From Atrichornis clamosus (lineage: Eukaryota > Chordata > Aves > Passeriformes > Menuridae), in assembly GCA_013400975.1 (NCBI GenBank), contig WBMZ01000348.1, positions 124,001 through 188,000 on the forward strand: a stretch of DNA of 64,000 bases, written 5' to 3'. The notes below the pieces were generated by a model. It ran no database searches. It saw only the letters and a program-made list of their open reading frames with translations, and had not been told where the DNA came from. Shown piece after piece: positions 63,597 through 64,000 of this stretch (position 1 is its first letter; each line of letters begins with the position of its first letter). Both the position numbers and the translations under genes were made by a program.

Positions 63597-63675
63597 CTGC
63601 CGTCATCATAAGAACAAATCTGTTTCATGTACAAATGAAGAAAGAGAAACGCTAATATACCAGACATGCGCAAGC
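63597..63675 (-). CDS. Candidate exon, possibly first coding exon of a secreted or membrane protein
   Basis: On the minus strand, a strong acceptor (TCTTTTTTCCTATTTTTCAG) precedes 63675, and a near-consensus donor (CAG then GTAAGC) follows 63597. The 79 nt have one fully open frame; the other two contain stops. That frame holds an ATG at 63667-63665, in weak context (C at -3), followed by the hydrophobic MSGILAFLFLHLYMK and then QICSYDDG. This looks like a signal peptide with a possible cleavage region. The exon ends in phase 2. It may be a first coding exon with a short 5'UTR part or an internal exon. The rest of the gene would lie outside the window or across it. I cannot name the protein. 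A chance pseudo-exon remains possible. Confidence 0.4.
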
Positions 63676-64000
63676 CTGAAAAATAGGAAAAAAGACATAA
63701 CCCCACGTTTATAACACAACCATGTGCGTGCATCTAAGAAAACATTTTGCATTTTCTGGTCTAGCTGTACACCTTCTCAGTCTTAACATGAGTTTTGTTA
63801 CCAAAAATATCAATTTTTTAAAATTTGAATGTTATGTATAAATTAAATGATGGCAACTGTTCATAGGAATCAAAGAAGGGTCAGCCTTTAGGAGAGCTTG
63901 TCCACAATCTCAGTGGAAACTCAGAAGTTCCTCAGAGGTGGCACTAACACAGGAAGTAGGATGAAGTCCTCACATTCTTATGCCCTTCTCCCATGACACA
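63676..64000. other. Non-coding DNA at the window edge
   Basis: Apart from the pyrimidine tract of the adjacent candidate acceptor (minus strand, 63678-63697) nothing is recognised. If the neighbouring exon is real, this is upstream intron. Confidence 0.55.

Overview
This is AT-rich vertebrate nuclear DNA with no prokaryotic or dense-gene character. The interspersed repeats point to a bird: several 3' ends of CR1 LINEs carry the typical avian terminal motif (AATGATTCTA/ATTCTGTGAT), and there are LTR fragments of the ERVK-like and ERVL-like kinds that are common in birds. I favour Neoaves, but the sequence alone does not fix the order. The only assembly gap is a 289-base run of N at 1252-1540.

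No complete protein-coding gene, tRNA, rRNA, CRISPR array or recognisable ncRNA can be supported. The window reads as a gene desert or a very long intron. From left to right it holds: a minus-strand ERVK-like fragment (primer-binding site, U5 and part of the leader) running into the gap (about 960-1251); a modestly GC-richer islet with one exon-like open segment (8640-9380); two degraded CR1 pieces (10240-10380 and 13826-13955); a long unremarkable AT-rich stretch; a clear CR1 3' end (26801-27080); a candidate minus-strand exon (35581-35705); a solo LTR bracketed by a possible 5-bp duplication (49690-50679); an older interspersed-repeat fragment (55266-55347); an LTR directly abutting a CR1 (56183-57188); an exon-like segment followed by an inverted CR1 tail (60677-61070); tandem overlapping hairpins (62328-62372); and the best candidate exon of the window (63597-63675, minus strand).

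The most interesting non-repeat signal is the 79-nt minus-strand segment near the right end. It has near-consensus splice sites and one open frame that starts with a signal-peptide-like hydrophobic sequence. Its reading phase is compatible with the second minus-strand candidate exon 28 kb away. If both are real, most of the window would be intron of one gene on the minus strand. I do not recognise the protein, and this needs transcript or comparative evidence. Most other open frames are short and compatible with chance in AT-rich DNA.
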